64,000 nucleotides of DNA from Acholoe squamosa. Its lineage: Eukaryota > Annelida > Polychaeta > Phyllodocida > Polynoidae. Below, piece after piece: positions 1 through 9,230 of the stretch (its first letter is position 1; the number at the start of each line of letters is the position of its first letter). A program made the translations under genes and the position numbers. A model generated the notes under the pieces. It had not been told where the DNA came from, did no database searches, and was given only the letters and a program-made list of their open reading frames with translations. Location: assembly GCA_949317995.1 (NCBI GenBank), contig OX439050.1, positions 4,216,001 to 4,280,000 on the forward strand. Direction: 5' to 3'.

Positions 1-237
1 TTGAATAAAATTAATGTTTTTTAAGTTTAAATCAATTACATCAGAAGGGGGACTTTGTCCATAAAACCAGTTTATTTTTTTAAATTCATTGTCTATAATG
101 CGATCCATATTTTTTAAAAGATTAAGAAGAAAACTGGTTTTTCCTGAATTACTAGGGCCTGCTATTATCATAGAAAATGGAGTTTTTAATCTCGCATCAA
201 TTAATTCTATGTCTTTAGTTTTAGTTTTTTCTACCAT
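1..237 (-). CDS. Packaging ATPase, N-terminal 79 codons (FtsK/HerA or A32-like), cut by window edge
   Basis: The minus-strand frame opens with ATG at 237 and stays open to position 1. A Walker A loop of the form GPSNSGKT sits about 30 residues in, preceded by hydrophobic residues (SMIIA) and followed by a Leu-rich helix, and then an aromatic stretch (INWFYG). This arrangement is typical of the genome-packaging ATPases of Polintons, adintoviruses and related viruses. Walker B and the sensor motif would lie left of the window. The start overlaps the end of the integrase gene by 17 bases in another frame, as in compact viral gene strings. Family assignment rests on Walker A and context only. Confidence 0.75.
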   Translation of the reverse strand, partial: MVEKTKTKDIELIDARLKTPFSMIIAGPSNSGKTSFLLNLLKNMDRIIDNEFKKINWFYGQSPPSDVIDLNLKNINFIQ

Positions 238-1219
238 CTTGTATCTTATTTAATTCTTGTGCATAAAAACTACCAGTAAGTATTTCATTGTTTTCATCTA
301 ATAATATATAAGTAGGTGGCCATGTTCTAAGCACAAAAGCTACTTGAAATATTTCTTTTTGCCAATTTGGCTTATATCCTTTAGTAAATGTTTTTCTTTT
401 AGTTGTGATTTTTACTTTATCTCCTACTGAGAAAGGAAGTTGTATTCTTCTAGAATGTAAATATGGTTTGTATTGTTTGTCCCAAATTATCTTTTGGTTT
501 TTTTCATCAACTTCAGAGGGGCTAATTCCTAGAGTACGATGTGGACTTTTATTGTAGCTAAGTACAATGTCTTGCAAATCATCGATATATCTCAAGCTTT
601 TTTTAAAGGTTAAAAATCGATGTATTTTATTTTGTATAGTTCTTATAAAACGTTCAACTATTGCAGCCTTTGTGTCTTGTGATGTGCTAAAAGAGTGAAT
701 ATTTTGGTTAATGAGATATTTCTTAAAAACACCCTTAAATTCACTACCTTCATCTACTTGAATAAGCCTAGGCTTGTGTTTTGCCCTAAATAATATAGCT
801 TTAAAGCCTATTAATGTTGTTTCTGCTTTTTTGTCTTTAAGAGGTTCTATGTAAGCATATCTGGAAAAGCAATCTATAGCAGCTAATAAATATGAAATGT
901 TGTTATTATATCGTCTAATTTGGAAAGTACTTATTAAATCTAACTGCCATTGATCATTTAATCCTTTTACAATAGTTTTTCGTCTTAAAAAGTTATATTG
1001 TATAGGTTTGTGTGAAGTATAAGTTCTAGTATTTTGTAAAAATATTTCAGCGTCTTTTAAAGTTATTTTTTTGTCTTTTTTTTTAGCAGATTTATATAAC
1101 TTTTTCACAGAACTAAAAGATGAAGGATGACTTGGGTTAAAGTAAATACTTTCAAACAACCTTTTTATTTCTTGGTTTCTTTTTATTTCTTCTTTTTTTG
1201 CCATATTAAAATTAAACAC
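221..1219 (-). CDS. Retrovirus-like DDE integrase of Polinton
   Basis: 332 residues. The catalytic core shows the D,D-35-E pattern: Asp94 in QWQLDLI, Asp156 in IQVDEGSEF and Glu189 in AAIVERF, with the usual SRYAYIEPL strand after the first Asp. The C-terminal third has a GDKVKI stretch followed by a WPPTYILLDENNE segment, matching the SH3/chromo-like tail of Polinton integrases. The enzyme would insert the linear element DNA into host chromatin, normally with a 6-bp target duplication. Met6 (MAKKEE) is an alternative start. All three catalytic residues are present and no frame break is seen, so the gene looks functional. Confidence 0.93.
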   Translation of the reverse strand: MFNFNMAKKEEIKRNQEIKRLFESIYFNPSHPSSFSSVKKLYKSAKKKDKKITLKDAEIFLQNTRTYTSHKPIQYNFLRRKTIVKGLNDQWQLDLISTFQIRRYNNNISYLLAAIDCFSRYAYIEPLKDKKAETTLIGFKAILFRAKHKPRLIQVDEGSEFKGVFKKYLINQNIHSFSTSQDTKAAIVERFIRTIQNKIHRFLTFKKSLRYIDDLQDIVLSYNKSPHRTLGISPSEVDEKNQKIIWDKQYKPYLHSRRIQLPFSVGDKVKITTKRKTFTKGYKPNWQKEIFQVAFVLRTWPPTYILLDENNEILTGSFYAQELNKIQDGRKN

Positions 1220-1837
1220 TTCTTAAGAATAAACATATAAAGATGTAAACATGTTATGTTTGAAACAGGTGCAGTCCTTAAAACAATAAAGCATGCATTT
1301 AACCCTCTTGTTTACTAACCATCTCATTACAATTCTTAAGTTATGTTTTACTTTTAACTAGTGTGCGATGGTAAATATGATTTGTCACATTTAGTACATG
1401 AAATGAAAACATTTATAAACTATGTTTGGAACAAATGCACGTATCCTGATGAATTAAAAGTAAAATTACATAAAAAAACAATGTTAGGATCTTAGTATTT
1501 ACACACCCAATAATAAGTTAATATCCTTAAGGACAAATACCAGATTCCTAACAACAACAACAAAGTATCATGATAGCGTATTATTTGATTTGTTCACTAA
1601 GCATTTCAATGTAGATATATGACATCAATAAACATCATTTAAAAGTACAAAATATCATTTCACTGAAAAAAAGAAACACAAAAAATAAACTTTTTAGGTT
1701 TAAACTAATATATAAGCAGCTAATACTTACTAAATATGAATTCTCTTTTACTATATACACAACTTGTTATAATAATACAAAATAATATTTTCAATACAGG
1801 CACATGAAAAAACATTTAAAAGCAAACAAGAAATATT
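1220..1837. other. Intergenic AT-rich stretch inside the Polinton
   Basis: This is the largest gap between Polinton genes. No minus-strand gene is evident. On the plus strand a short frame at 1361 to 1495 (44 codons, beginning GTG after a TTTTAACTAG that could be a 3' splice site) reads with a normal-looking composition, including YVWNKCTYPDELK. It has no ATG at its start and I cannot assign it. It could be a small opposite-strand gene, an exon or chance. Confidence 0.3.
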
Positions 1838-2377
1838 TTAAAGAATGACATCAACAGTTTTAGATTTTTTTGGATAAATATTTCCCTTTTTGCAACTTAT
1901 TTTAAGAGTAAGCTGTAGTGGCTCATTTGTCTTTTTTGTTAAATTTAAAACTGTATTGTTATCTTTACAAGCAGATGTGTTTTTACCTGTTTCCTTTTCA
2001 TTTTGGCTGTTGCTTAATGTAATTTTTTTACTTTTTTTTTCAGTTAAATCGATAATTTTGTTAGAAAGGAGATTACTTCTTTTTTTCAGATTTTTAGTAA
2101 TTATTTTTTTTTCTTTTTCGTCCTTTTTTTTAAAAGAATCTTTGCTCTTTGATTTTAATTTCTCCAATTCATATTTTTCATGACATGAATTACATCTAGA
2201 TGGGTGTCGACTAAAAAAATGAGCGGAATGTAAGGGTCTATGACAGCGGATACATTCTTTGTACATATTTTCATAACAAGGAATACAATATTTTTTTCCA
2301 GTTTTTAAGTCATCACAAATACCACAATATATACATAATTCGCCCATTTTAAATATATAAAAATATTTGGAAAACAA
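1838..2377 (-). CDS. Cys-rich zinc-binding protein of Polinton
   Basis: 179 residues. The first 70 residues hold a dense set of metal ligands: C15, C18, C21, C31, C34, C42, C45, H50, H53, C62 and C65, in repeated C-x2-C pairs including ECIRCHRPL and RCNSCHEKYE. The remainder is Lys/Ser/Asn-rich and probably disordered, with basic clusters such as KKRSN. I know similar small zinc-ribbon ORFs with a CxRCxRPL-like core from Polintons and take this as one of them; the role is unknown (nucleic-acid binding or transcription is an inference). Met11 (MGELC) is an equally good start, since the first ten residues look like leader. It lies between the integrase and the PC4-like gene. Confidence 0.6.
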   Translation of the reverse strand: MFSKYFYIFKMGELCIYCGICDDLKTGKKYCIPCYENMYKECIRCHRPLHSAHFFSRHPSRCNSCHEKYELEKLKSKSKDSFKKKDEKEKKIITKNLKKRSNLLSNKIIDLTEKKSKKITLSNSQNEKETGKNTSACKDNNTVLNLTKKTNEPLQLTLKISCKKGNIYPKKSKTVDVIL

Positions 2378-2457
2378 ACATTAAAAGTTGATTGTTTTTT
2401 AGCTAATTATGTTCACCTAAAGATGTCTATCCCACAGACTTTTTCTTAAAATTATTT

Positions 2458-2769
2458 TTAATCACTGTCAGAATTACTGTCTACATAGGAATTATCGCTA
2501 TCACTTTCATCACTGTCTCTTTTAACTGATGATTTACTTTTCTTTTTACCTTCATTTTTTGTTTCTGTTTCTTTAGGACTTTTAATCTTTTTTATTCTTT
2601 TTTCTATTTTAACCTTTAATTTTATAAGTTCATCATATTCAGATTTTTGCAAGCTCATATTTTTATCTTTAGTCATATCATGCAAATGAATATATTCTTT
2701 TCCTCTAAATCTAGTTATATCTATTCTCTTTTTTTTTCCAAAAGGAATGGTGTGAAATTTAGAAGCCAT
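2458..2769 (-). CDS. PC4-like ssDNA-binding/transcription cofactor
   Basis: 103 residues. Residues 8 to 55 follow the PC4/p15 pattern: a short strand, then KKKRIDITRFRGKEYIHL, then a loop and NMSLQKSEYDELIKL, which resembles the 'GKxxIDIREY...GISLxxxQWxxL' core of PC4 proteins. The C-terminal third is Lys-rich and then a Ser/Asp tail (DSDESDSDNS), also usual for PC4 relatives, although in PC4 itself the acidic Ser tract is N-terminal. PC4-like proteins occur in some Polintons and large DNA viruses and bind single-stranded DNA during transcription or replication. The next gene downstream on this strand is the Cys-rich protein; upstream is the polymerase. Assignment is by motif only. Confidence 0.6.
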   Translation of the reverse strand: MASKFHTIPFGKKKRIDITRFRGKEYIHLHDMTKDKNMSLQKSEYDELIKLKVKIEKRIKKIKSPKETETKNEGKKKSKSSVKRDSDESDSDNSYVDSNSDSD

Positions 2770-2990
2770 CAGAAGTAATTTCTTTTAAATTAATTTGTGA
2801 TTTCTTTGAAAATAGATTTTTAAAATATTAACTTTTAAGTGCTTAGAAATGATTTCTTTATGTTGATATAAAATACCCTGCTGTTTAGATCCAAAAGGTG
2901 AATTTCATTTGTTTTAAAACAGTACAACACAAGTAATCTCAAGTATATTTTCACTGTTCCATACACAATGTTATGCCTTTTTAGTTTAAT
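2770..2990. other. Short AT-rich spacer
   Basis: Spacer between the polymerase and the PC4-like gene. I see no gene or clear signal in it. Confidence 0.5.
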
Positions 2991-5900
2991 TTAAAATTTT
3001 TTTTTTTTTAAATTTACAGATGAATCAAAATATTTATGTCTTTTACGCACATTGATCATATGATTCCCATAAGCAAAAGATTTGATTCCATCTTTTTGTA
3101 GCCAACGTTTATCTTCAAAAGGTGAAAGAGCCAGTTTATTTTCTTTTATTACATGTACTTTATGATTGTAACTTCTCATAGCATGATATGATTCTCGATG
3201 AAATTTCTTTTTAAACAATACTTTTTTAAACTGGTCATGTCTCATATCTCTTATATTACTTTTTTTAACACCTTTTACTCTTTTTGTTTCTTTATTTGAT
3301 TCAAATAAAATAGAATACATCTTAGGACGTAAACCAATGAATTCTTTTATTTTTTTCCCCTCACTTTCATCCTTAAATTTTCCTAATACTCTACAATTCT
3401 CAGTACAGTGCAAGGGGTGATCTAGTTTAAGATTTGAAAAATCAAAATATTCTTTTATACTTTTCAGCTTTTCAATAAAATGTTCATCTTCTATAAAATA
3501 TATGAATGAATCTGTGTCTGAATATAACAAGTTAATAACAGATAAAGAAAAAGTAGGTAACATTACCTTATAATGGAACCAAAACATGTGCATTTTAGAT
3601 AATTCTAATATAGTAAATCCAAGATATATCGGCTTGTCCAAATATACTTGTTCTTTAACATTTTGTATTCCTACATAATCTTTGTCTAAAAAATACAAGG
3701 AATGAAAAGTAGGTTTTCGAATAAGTTTTTTACATTTAATTTTACATGAAGTAAGGGTTAAATTTTTCCTTTTTTTAACATTTTCCATGCATTTTCCAAA
3801 ACATGAATTAGTCATTAACTTAAAAAATGCTTTATCGAAAGAAGAAGTTGATTCTCTCCGTTTAGTGTTATTAAAGTCAATATATTTTTTCATCCAAGCA
3901 GATTGTTTAAAAGATAGAATTTTATGTATTTTAACTATTTTCATCCCTAATTTAAGGTATAGTTTTAAATTCTTATAGTGAACAACATAATTTTTTTTCT
4001 CTCTTAAATCACATATTAGCTTATTCCCACTTTTTTTGTATTTAATATTTAATTTATGTAATAAATCTTTAGCATATGGAGATAACTCATCATGAAATAT
4101 CTCTTTTTTTTCTGGAGCCAGTGGAAAATCATCATGCAAAAAATGTAAATGCTTTGGATACAATAAAGTAACTTCTAATATATAGCCTTCATCACTGTTG
4201 TTAGCTACTTCTAATACATTAAACTTAGAATAACTAGAAGACGGTAACCAAACAAAATCATGAGTGGGAAGTTCTTGACACATAGCATGGCCATAAAGAT
4301 TATTACAATCATAATAAACCAAATGTTGGGAATCGTTTTTTACTTTAACATATCGTTGTACAACGTTTGTAATACCTCCGCGTATACCTTTTTCAATAAA
4401 GTTATGTTTATCTATATCATCTAAAAGATCAAGCTGTATCTTTGTGTGTTTTAACATAGCCTGATAACTAAGAGATGGAGCAGTAAGGAATTTCGCAGGA
4501 TCTAAACCATAATTTTCTAAACTTCTTTCTCTAAAAGATTCAAATACATCGCATAATAGTAAAACATCAATTTTAAGGTATTCTTTTAAATAGCTTCCTA
4601 AAGATTTACAATTCAACAAATTAAACATTGTTTTAGCATGAGTGTAAGCTTCTTTAGATATATTTTCTTTAGTTAGCTTATTATAGAAATGGGATCTAAC
4701 AGGTAGATTTTTTTCTTTTAATTTTTCCCATGAATCTATGTAATCATAACACATAATTCCCTTTTTTATTACATAAGGTAATAATTCCTTTTTGGTTAAG
4801 TTTTTTTTGGTTTCTATGAAATTATCTACATTATTAGCAGCTAAAAGATCTGCCAAGTGTGACAAAGAGGCAGATAAAAATTGGAATGAATCTAAAAAGT
4901 AAAAATTTTCAAATTGTAAAGTTAAAAATTTTTCAGAAGATCTAGGAAGAACTCTTATATCATCATTTTGAATATATTTATAGAGCTTTTTTACTATAAA
5001 ATGTAAATCAAAATTCATAGCATTATGCATAACAATTGGTATTTTCAATGTGTCCATTCTAAGAGAAGAATGGCTTAAATTACATCTATTGCAAGCATAG
5101 TTAACATCTCGCCCCTTTCCTTCTCGACCTATATGGGCATGGTCCAATACTTTTTTAATTTTTTTATTTTTAAATGAAACATGACACAAATAACATTCTG
5201 TTTGTTCATGAATTCTGCCTATGTCTTCCATTGTTAAAAAAATCGGCTTCCTATTTTTATCTAAAATATGAGATATCTCTGCTCTTTTTTGATATAAGTA
5301 ATTCACAAATTTTTTTAAAACATAACGTCCTATATATAAAAATGGTGTCTGTGAATATTTCTCATACTTTGAAATTAAAACTGCACCTATAGCATTTAAT
5401 TTTTGTCTAGTTTTTATTGTGGTATTTCCCCTTTTAACGGGCACTTTTAATTTTTGATTAAATGTTTCAAAGTCTGCATATATGATAAAAGGGTTTTTAA
5501 TTTGTTTAGAATAATCTTTGTATTCAACTTTGCTTCCTTTTATGGGCATTATATATGATTGACCAAAGAAGCTATTATTGTCACAGGTTTTTTGGGTATG
5601 AAAAAGGAGATCATTTTTTTTTAAAAAAGAAGTTAAACATTTATGACAATAATATCTTGTTTTCTTATAAAAAAAGGGTCTAACAAACTTACTCATGTCT
5701 CTTATAAGCCAATAATGTTCCCGATATAGTAAAAGGTTAACATGATTTAAATGTTTTTCTTCATTAAAATTAGTAGAAATATACATAGGATATGGATGAT
5801 AATTTTCATTTTTATTTTTAAATATACCAAAAACATTTACAGTTATGTGGTTTTTTTCTTCAAATTTAGCTATTTGACCAAGTTTTACAGGAAAAGAAAG

Positions 5901-6482
5901 ACAAGATATATTTAAACTTTGCAAGTAAGGTAAATAAGTGCTTGCTCTGTTTGCATTTGTTTTACTTTTAAACAAGGCAGCTAATATGCTAAAAAGAAAA
6001 CATTTATTTCCTGCTCCTTTAATATTAAGCAATGATCTTTTCTTAAACAAAATACTGTCTATATCAGAAGGCTTATAGCCTCCCAAAGGATTATATCTAT
6101 AAATAGAAATTCGCAAACATATAATTTCTTTTAAAAACCATCCAGATCCTAGTTGAATAAAAGAATCAAAAAAAGCAGAAATGATTCTGATGGCTTCATA
6201 AACTTTTTCTTCTATAGATTTTACATTTAGAATTACAGCTACTGGACTTTGAAACCAAGGTTTTATTTCAAAATGTTGGTTAGTTTCTATTTTATATTTG
6301 GCTAAAAATGTATTAAGACCTAATTGGAACTTAACTCCACCATGCTTTAACATCCACTTTTTTATTTTAGATGTAACTCTGTTTGATATATATCTTAAAA
6401 AAAATTCTAAGTCATGATTATATATTTTAGGGACCAAATTATATTCTATTGCAATATTCCTGAAACCATTTCTTCGATTCAT
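2991..6482 (-). CDS. Protein-primed family B DNA polymerase of Polinton
   Basis: 1163 residues. From N to C: a Cys-protease-like segment with Cys161 (GNKCFLFSIL) and histidines near 247 and 256 (HVNLLLYREHYWLI), like the OTU-type region seen in some Polinton polymerases; a C2HC finger at about 279 to 300; exonuclease motif I at 335 to 339 (YADFE); an endonuclease VII/HNH-like insert at 430 to 468 (C430, C433, DHAH at 447 to 450, C464, C467); Exo II at 486 to 494 (MHNAMNFDLHF); Exo III (YLKIDVLLL, about 635); polymerase motif A (YYDCNNLYG, D725), B (KLMTNSCFGKCMEN, from 888) and C (YSDTDS, D989 and D991). All catalytic acidic residues are present. The chain would replicate the linear element from terminal-protein primers. 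Confidence 0.96.
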   Translation of the reverse strand: MNRRNGFRNIAIEYNLVPKIYNHDLEFFLRYISNRVTSKIKKWMLKHGGVKFQLGLNTFLAKYKIETNQHFEIKPWFQSPVAVILNVKSIEEKVYEAIRIISAFFDSFIQLGSGWFLKEIICLRISIYRYNPLGGYKPSDIDSILFKKRSLLNIKGAGNKCFLFSILAALFKSKTNANRASTYLPYLQSLNISCLSFPVKLGQIAKFEEKNHITVNVFGIFKNKNENYHPYPMYISTNFNEEKHLNHVNLLLYREHYWLIRDMSKFVRPFFYKKTRYYCHKCLTSFLKKNDLLFHTQKTCDNNSFFGQSYIMPIKGSKVEYKDYSKQIKNPFIIYADFETFNQKLKVPVKRGNTTIKTRQKLNAIGAVLISKYEKYSQTPFLYIGRYVLKKFVNYLYQKRAEISHILDKNRKPIFLTMEDIGRIHEQTECYLCHVSFKNKKIKKVLDHAHIGREGKGRDVNYACNRCNLSHSSLRMDTLKIPIVMHNAMNFDLHFIVKKLYKYIQNDDIRVLPRSSEKFLTLQFENFYFLDSFQFLSASLSHLADLLAANNVDNFIETKKNLTKKELLPYVIKKGIMCYDYIDSWEKLKEKNLPVRSHFYNKLTKENISKEAYTHAKTMFNLLNCKSLGSYLKEYLKIDVLLLCDVFESFRERSLENYGLDPAKFLTAPSLSYQAMLKHTKIQLDLLDDIDKHNFIEKGIRGGITNVVQRYVKVKNDSQHLVYYDCNNLYGHAMCQELPTHDFVWLPSSSYSKFNVLEVANNSDEGYILEVTLLYPKHLHFLHDDFPLAPEKKEIFHDELSPYAKDLLHKLNIKYKKSGNKLICDLREKKNYVVHYKNLKLYLKLGMKIVKIHKILSFKQSAWMKKYIDFNNTKRRESTSSFDKAFFKLMTNSCFGKCMENVKKRKNLTLTSCKIKCKKLIRKPTFHSLYFLDKDYVGIQNVKEQVYLDKPIYLGFTILELSKMHMFWFHYKVMLPTFSLSVINLLYSDTDSFIYFIEDEHFIEKLKSIKEYFDFSNLKLDHPLHCTENCRVLGKFKDESEGKKIKEFIGLRPKMYSILFESNKETKRVKGVKKSNIRDMRHDQFKKVLFKKKFHRESYHAMRSYNHKVHVIKENKLALSPFEDKRWLQKDGIKSFAYGNHMINVRKRHKYFDSSVNLKKKKF

Positions 6483-6532
6483 TATCTGAGTTTACAACGG
6501 CGAAAGTGAAGTACTACAAATACTTTGCCATA

Positions 6533-7459
6533 CTAAAATTTTATAAGTTTTCCTTGGTCATCAACTATTTCTATTTCTATTTCGTGTATCTCAGACATTT
6601 TAACTTTTTTATAATAGGGAGAAGTAAATATCATTTTAAAATCTTCTCCAAACAAGCCATTACATCTTATAACTCTTAAAAGAGGAACTTGAACATTTCC
6701 AACAACTTCATTAGAAACTATATTGGTATATAAATAAATATTTGAAGAACGAGAACTTAAAGAAGGTACTCCTGTTGCTTTATAAGAAGCATAATGTTTA
6801 TGTATTTTTTTTTGAAATAATAAATTATTATAATCATCTATGGATTCTAAAGGAAGACCATAGTAACCTGTTACTTTTGAATCAGTTTCATCTTTAATAC
6901 CTCCTTCTGCATTTGTTAAGCAAAGAATATCAGACAAAGAGGAAGGCATCCACACAGTATCTCCCCTTGCTACATGTAAAACAGGCTTTAAATTTTCTTT
7001 TTCTATACTAATGTAAGGCTCTCTAGCCAAATGAAAAAAATCTAAATTTTTTTCAGCTAACTCTATTGATTTCATTAACTTATTCATTACATCTATATAA
7101 TTCTCTATATTACCATAATTTCCATATGGCATCATTTTAGTGTGAAAGCTCATGTCTGTTCTAACAGTGTCTATTTCTCCTTCTTCTAATACATGTAATT
7201 CATCATTGACCCCCATTTCTTTTCTGTAAATAGCAAAAGTTCGATCTTGTGGAGGATCCTGTGGAATATTGTACCAGGATACAGGAAGGTTTATTTCTAC
7301 TATGGCCACCTCCCAATGACCTTCTAAATGAAATTTTCCAGGAATTTCTACAAAAAAATGACTTGTTTTATTAATCCGAGATGAATGAATAGTATTAGAA
7401 GGTAGAGTAACATAAAAATCATCTGAGTGAGCCATTTTTTGTTTACCCATAAGCTTCAT
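6533..7459 (-). CDS. Polinton-associated 'FYVTLPSN' protein
   Basis: 308 residues. The N-terminus has the motif DFYVTLPSNTIHSSRIN, followed by F-x-V-E-I-P-G-x-F-x-L-E-G-H-W-E-V-A-I-V-E and PVSWYNIP. The C-terminus has SSNIYLYTNIVSN, VGN, VPLLRVI and an 'IEIEIVDDQGKLI' end. This layout is a recurring family that I know from invertebrate Polintons, next to the polymerase gene. Its function is not established; a beta-rich virion or fibre-like protein is an inference. The start may be Met9 (MAHSDDF), since the first eight residues add nothing to the pattern. It ends 50 bases before the polymerase start and begins 22 bases after the RING-like gene, consistent with one transcript. Confidence 0.7.
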   Translation of the reverse strand: MKLMGKQKMAHSDDFYVTLPSNTIHSSRINKTSHFFVEIPGKFHLEGHWEVAIVEINLPVSWYNIPQDPPQDRTFAIYRKEMGVNDELHVLEEGEIDTVRTDMSFHTKMMPYGNYGNIENYIDVMNKLMKSIELAEKNLDFFHLAREPYISIEKENLKPVLHVARGDTVWMPSSLSDILCLTNAEGGIKDETDSKVTGYYGLPLESIDDYNNLLFQKKIHKHYASYKATGVPSLSSRSSNIYLYTNIVSNEVVGNVQVPLLRVIRCNGLFGEDFKMIFTSPYYKKVKMSEIHEIEIEIVDDQGKLIKF

Positions 7460-7481
7460 TTATTTTTAATCTCATTTTGGT

Positions 7482-8372
7482 TTACATTAACTTGTTTTTT
7501 ATGTGACGATTTATGCTAGTTTCATACTCATTTAAACATAGAGCTAAATGATCTGTGGTGTATTTCACCAGGTAAGTAAAATTTTCTCTTTGGTTCCATT
7601 TCAGAAACATAGCATCACAAACAGGATTCCCATTAAACCATTTCATGTGACAAAATGGACAATTGATTTCTAAATTAATCACAACTACTTCACCATCATT
7701 TTTGGTATATTTTAAATGACAATGAACCACACTTGCGTAGCAATGCTTATGAATAGGTTTGCCACAACATATTGTGTATTCTATATTACTTTCATGTTTT
7801 TTGCTTACAAGAACTAGCCTTCTACATAAAGCACATCCCAAATACACATTACTGTAAAATAAACGTTTTTCTCTCACTTTTTCTTTTATTTTACTTTGAA
7901 GCCTTGAAGAGGCATACTGTCTTGTGCCTTTACGTTTATTTTTATTTTTTATGAGATGAAATATTGCTTCTTCATTGTAACCAACAAGATCACTTATAAA
8001 TTTACATATTTCTTTAGTAAAAGAATGATTCTCTCCTAATAAGATACTGGATGTGATTAAAACTCTAGCAGCTTTAATTTCCTCTTGTATTATCATATTT
8101 TTGATTTCTGAGAACATAAAATAACATTGGAAATAATGAGAAAAATATACAAGAGCTTCTGTTTTAATGTTTGATATGTCAATGAATTCGTCAGATAAAA
8201 CAGAAAATATGTTAGAACATTCTTTGGCACTCATAAACGTTTGATTTGGTATGCTCACATTTAAGCAAATTTTAAATTTCTGCATATTTGAAGTAACATT
8301 GTTAAAAGAGGACAAACATGAAATGTACTCTACTCTTTCTTTAAGCAGCTCTATGTTCACATCAAGCAACAT
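7482..8372 (-). CDS. RING-like zinc protein, paralogue A
   Basis: 296 residues, not recognised as a named protein. The first 140 residues are helical, with an SAKEC motif near 48 and a pattern like a BTB/adaptor fold, which I cannot prove. A basic hinge (KNKNKRKGTR) follows. The C-terminal half has a treble-clef or RING-like ligand set: C180-x2-C183, C202 C203, H208, H210, C211, C218, C238-x2-C241, then the signature MKWFNGNPVC. The gene at 9436 to 10266 has the same architecture and the same closing CC-G-x-P, C-x2-C and W-F-x-G-x-P motifs, so the two are paralogues. An E3 ligase or nucleic-acid-binding role is inference from the finger only. Confidence 0.7.
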   Translation of the reverse strand: MLLDVNIELLKERVEYISCLSSFNNVTSNMQKFKICLNVSIPNQTFMSAKECSNIFSVLSDEFIDISNIKTEALVYFSHYFQCYFMFSEIKNMIIQEEIKAARVLITSSILLGENHSFTKEICKFISDLVGYNEEAIFHLIKNKNKRKGTRQYASSRLQSKIKEKVREKRLFYSNVYLGCALCRRLVLVSKKHESNIEYTICCGKPIHKHCYASVVHCHLKYTKNDGEVVVINLEINCPFCHMKWFNGNPVCDAMFLKWNQRENFTYLVKYTTDHLALCLNEYETSINRHIKNKLM

Positions 8373-8738
8373 AGTTACATAGATAAATACAAGTTTAAAT
8401 ATGATAAAATGCTTAACAAATGATTATATTACCTTAACCCTTTCTACCATGAGAACTTGTATCCTAACTTATTTATTTTTATATTGTTTATCAAAGCTGT
8501 TTTAATGGAGCTGTACAAACTAAATTCTAATTTATCTATACCTCTATAATAACTAAAAAACCTTTAATTTTACATGTACTTGTTATACTTTACAAATATC
8601 AACTAAAATTAAACCAACTTTACAACAAAGATAAGAAGAAAAAATCTTTTATCTTATTTCATTAAGTGGTTTACAAAAGAAATCTATCCTATCTAATATC
8701 AGATTTCTACGTATTTCAGTATATTTTTTGTTTTGAAA
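8373..8738. other. AT-rich spacer; holds the former 3' end of the neighbouring RING-like gene
   Basis: No intact ORF here. Next to the LTR element, the minus-strand frame of the 9436 gene resumes at 8738 and runs to a TAA at 8649 to 8651, about 30 codons. It is the displaced original C-terminus of that gene. The remaining 8373 to 8648 shows nothing that I can name. Confidence 0.65.
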
Positions 8739-8743
8739 CTTAG

Positions 8744-8963
8744 TGTAGGGGCAGTAATTCCCTGTACTCGGTGGCAGACCCCCAGGGGCGGGTCTCCGGG
8801 TAATCACTGCCCCCTAGTGTGTATCATATCGATCCAGGTGTGGATGGAAGGTGGAAATGTCAGGCCAGGGGAAGTAGCTCAGAGGAAGAGCAGCCGCTTC
8901 GAAGTTGGAGGGCCCCGGGTTCGAGTCCCGGTTTCTCCAAGAACATTTTCACCGACCTCTACA
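8744..8963 (+). repeat. 5' LTR of the TRIM-like element
   Basis: 220 bp, TG to CA. The first 75 bases form a near palindrome (TAGGGGCAGTAATTCC against GGTAATCACTGCCCCCTA). The 3' part carries the tRNA-like unit at 8868 to 8939, followed by 24 bases to the LTR end. No TATA box is obvious. Confidence 0.85.
8868..8939 (+). tRNA. tRNA-like unit in 5' LTR (probably non-decoding)
   Basis: 72 nt with class I tRNA layout. Acceptor GGGGAAG pairs with TTTCTCC over 7 bp (two G-U); D stem GCTC/GAGC; T arm CCGGG/CCCGG around TTCGAGT; discriminator A at 8939. Box A (TAGCTCAGAGG) and box B (GGTTCGAGTCC) match polymerase III consensus. The anticodon arm is weak: about three of five pairs, and CGA at positions 34 to 36 in a molecule without the long variable arm of Ser tRNAs. 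It therefore looks kept for transcription and its 3' end rather than for decoding. Confidence 0.6.
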
Positions 8964-8964
8964 G

Positions 8965-8982
8965 TGGTGGAGAAACCGAGCA
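8965..8982 (+). other. Primer binding site complementary to the element's own tRNA-like unit
   Basis: TGGTGGAGAAACCGAGCA starts one base after the 5' LTR. A CCA-tailed transcript of the LTR tRNA-like unit would end CCCGGTTTCTCC-A-CCA. The first 14 bases of the site are perfectly complementary to that end, including the added CCA and the discriminator, and 15 of 18 overall. Confidence 0.75.
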
Positions 8983-9220
8983 TCCTAATACAATCAGATT
9001 GAAGATATGTGTGCCTGCTCATGTCTTAACACAATCATGGATTGAGGACTCGGGAACTGGGCCGATATGATACAGATGACGCTTCGACCAATCCGGTAAT
9101 TGTACTGGTACATCCACTGGGAAGTCAGGAGTGCCCTAACACTGCTTGATAAAGCCTCAATTTCCAGGTAACTGGTTTGAGGGGGAATGCCTGGTGCTGG
9201 TGGATGGTGGTTGAAGCTGA

Positions 9221-9230
9221 TGGGGAGGAG
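9221..9230 (+). other. Polypurine tract
   Basis: TGGGGAGGAG directly precedes the 3' LTR, in the place and composition expected of a plus-strand primer. Confidence 0.7.
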
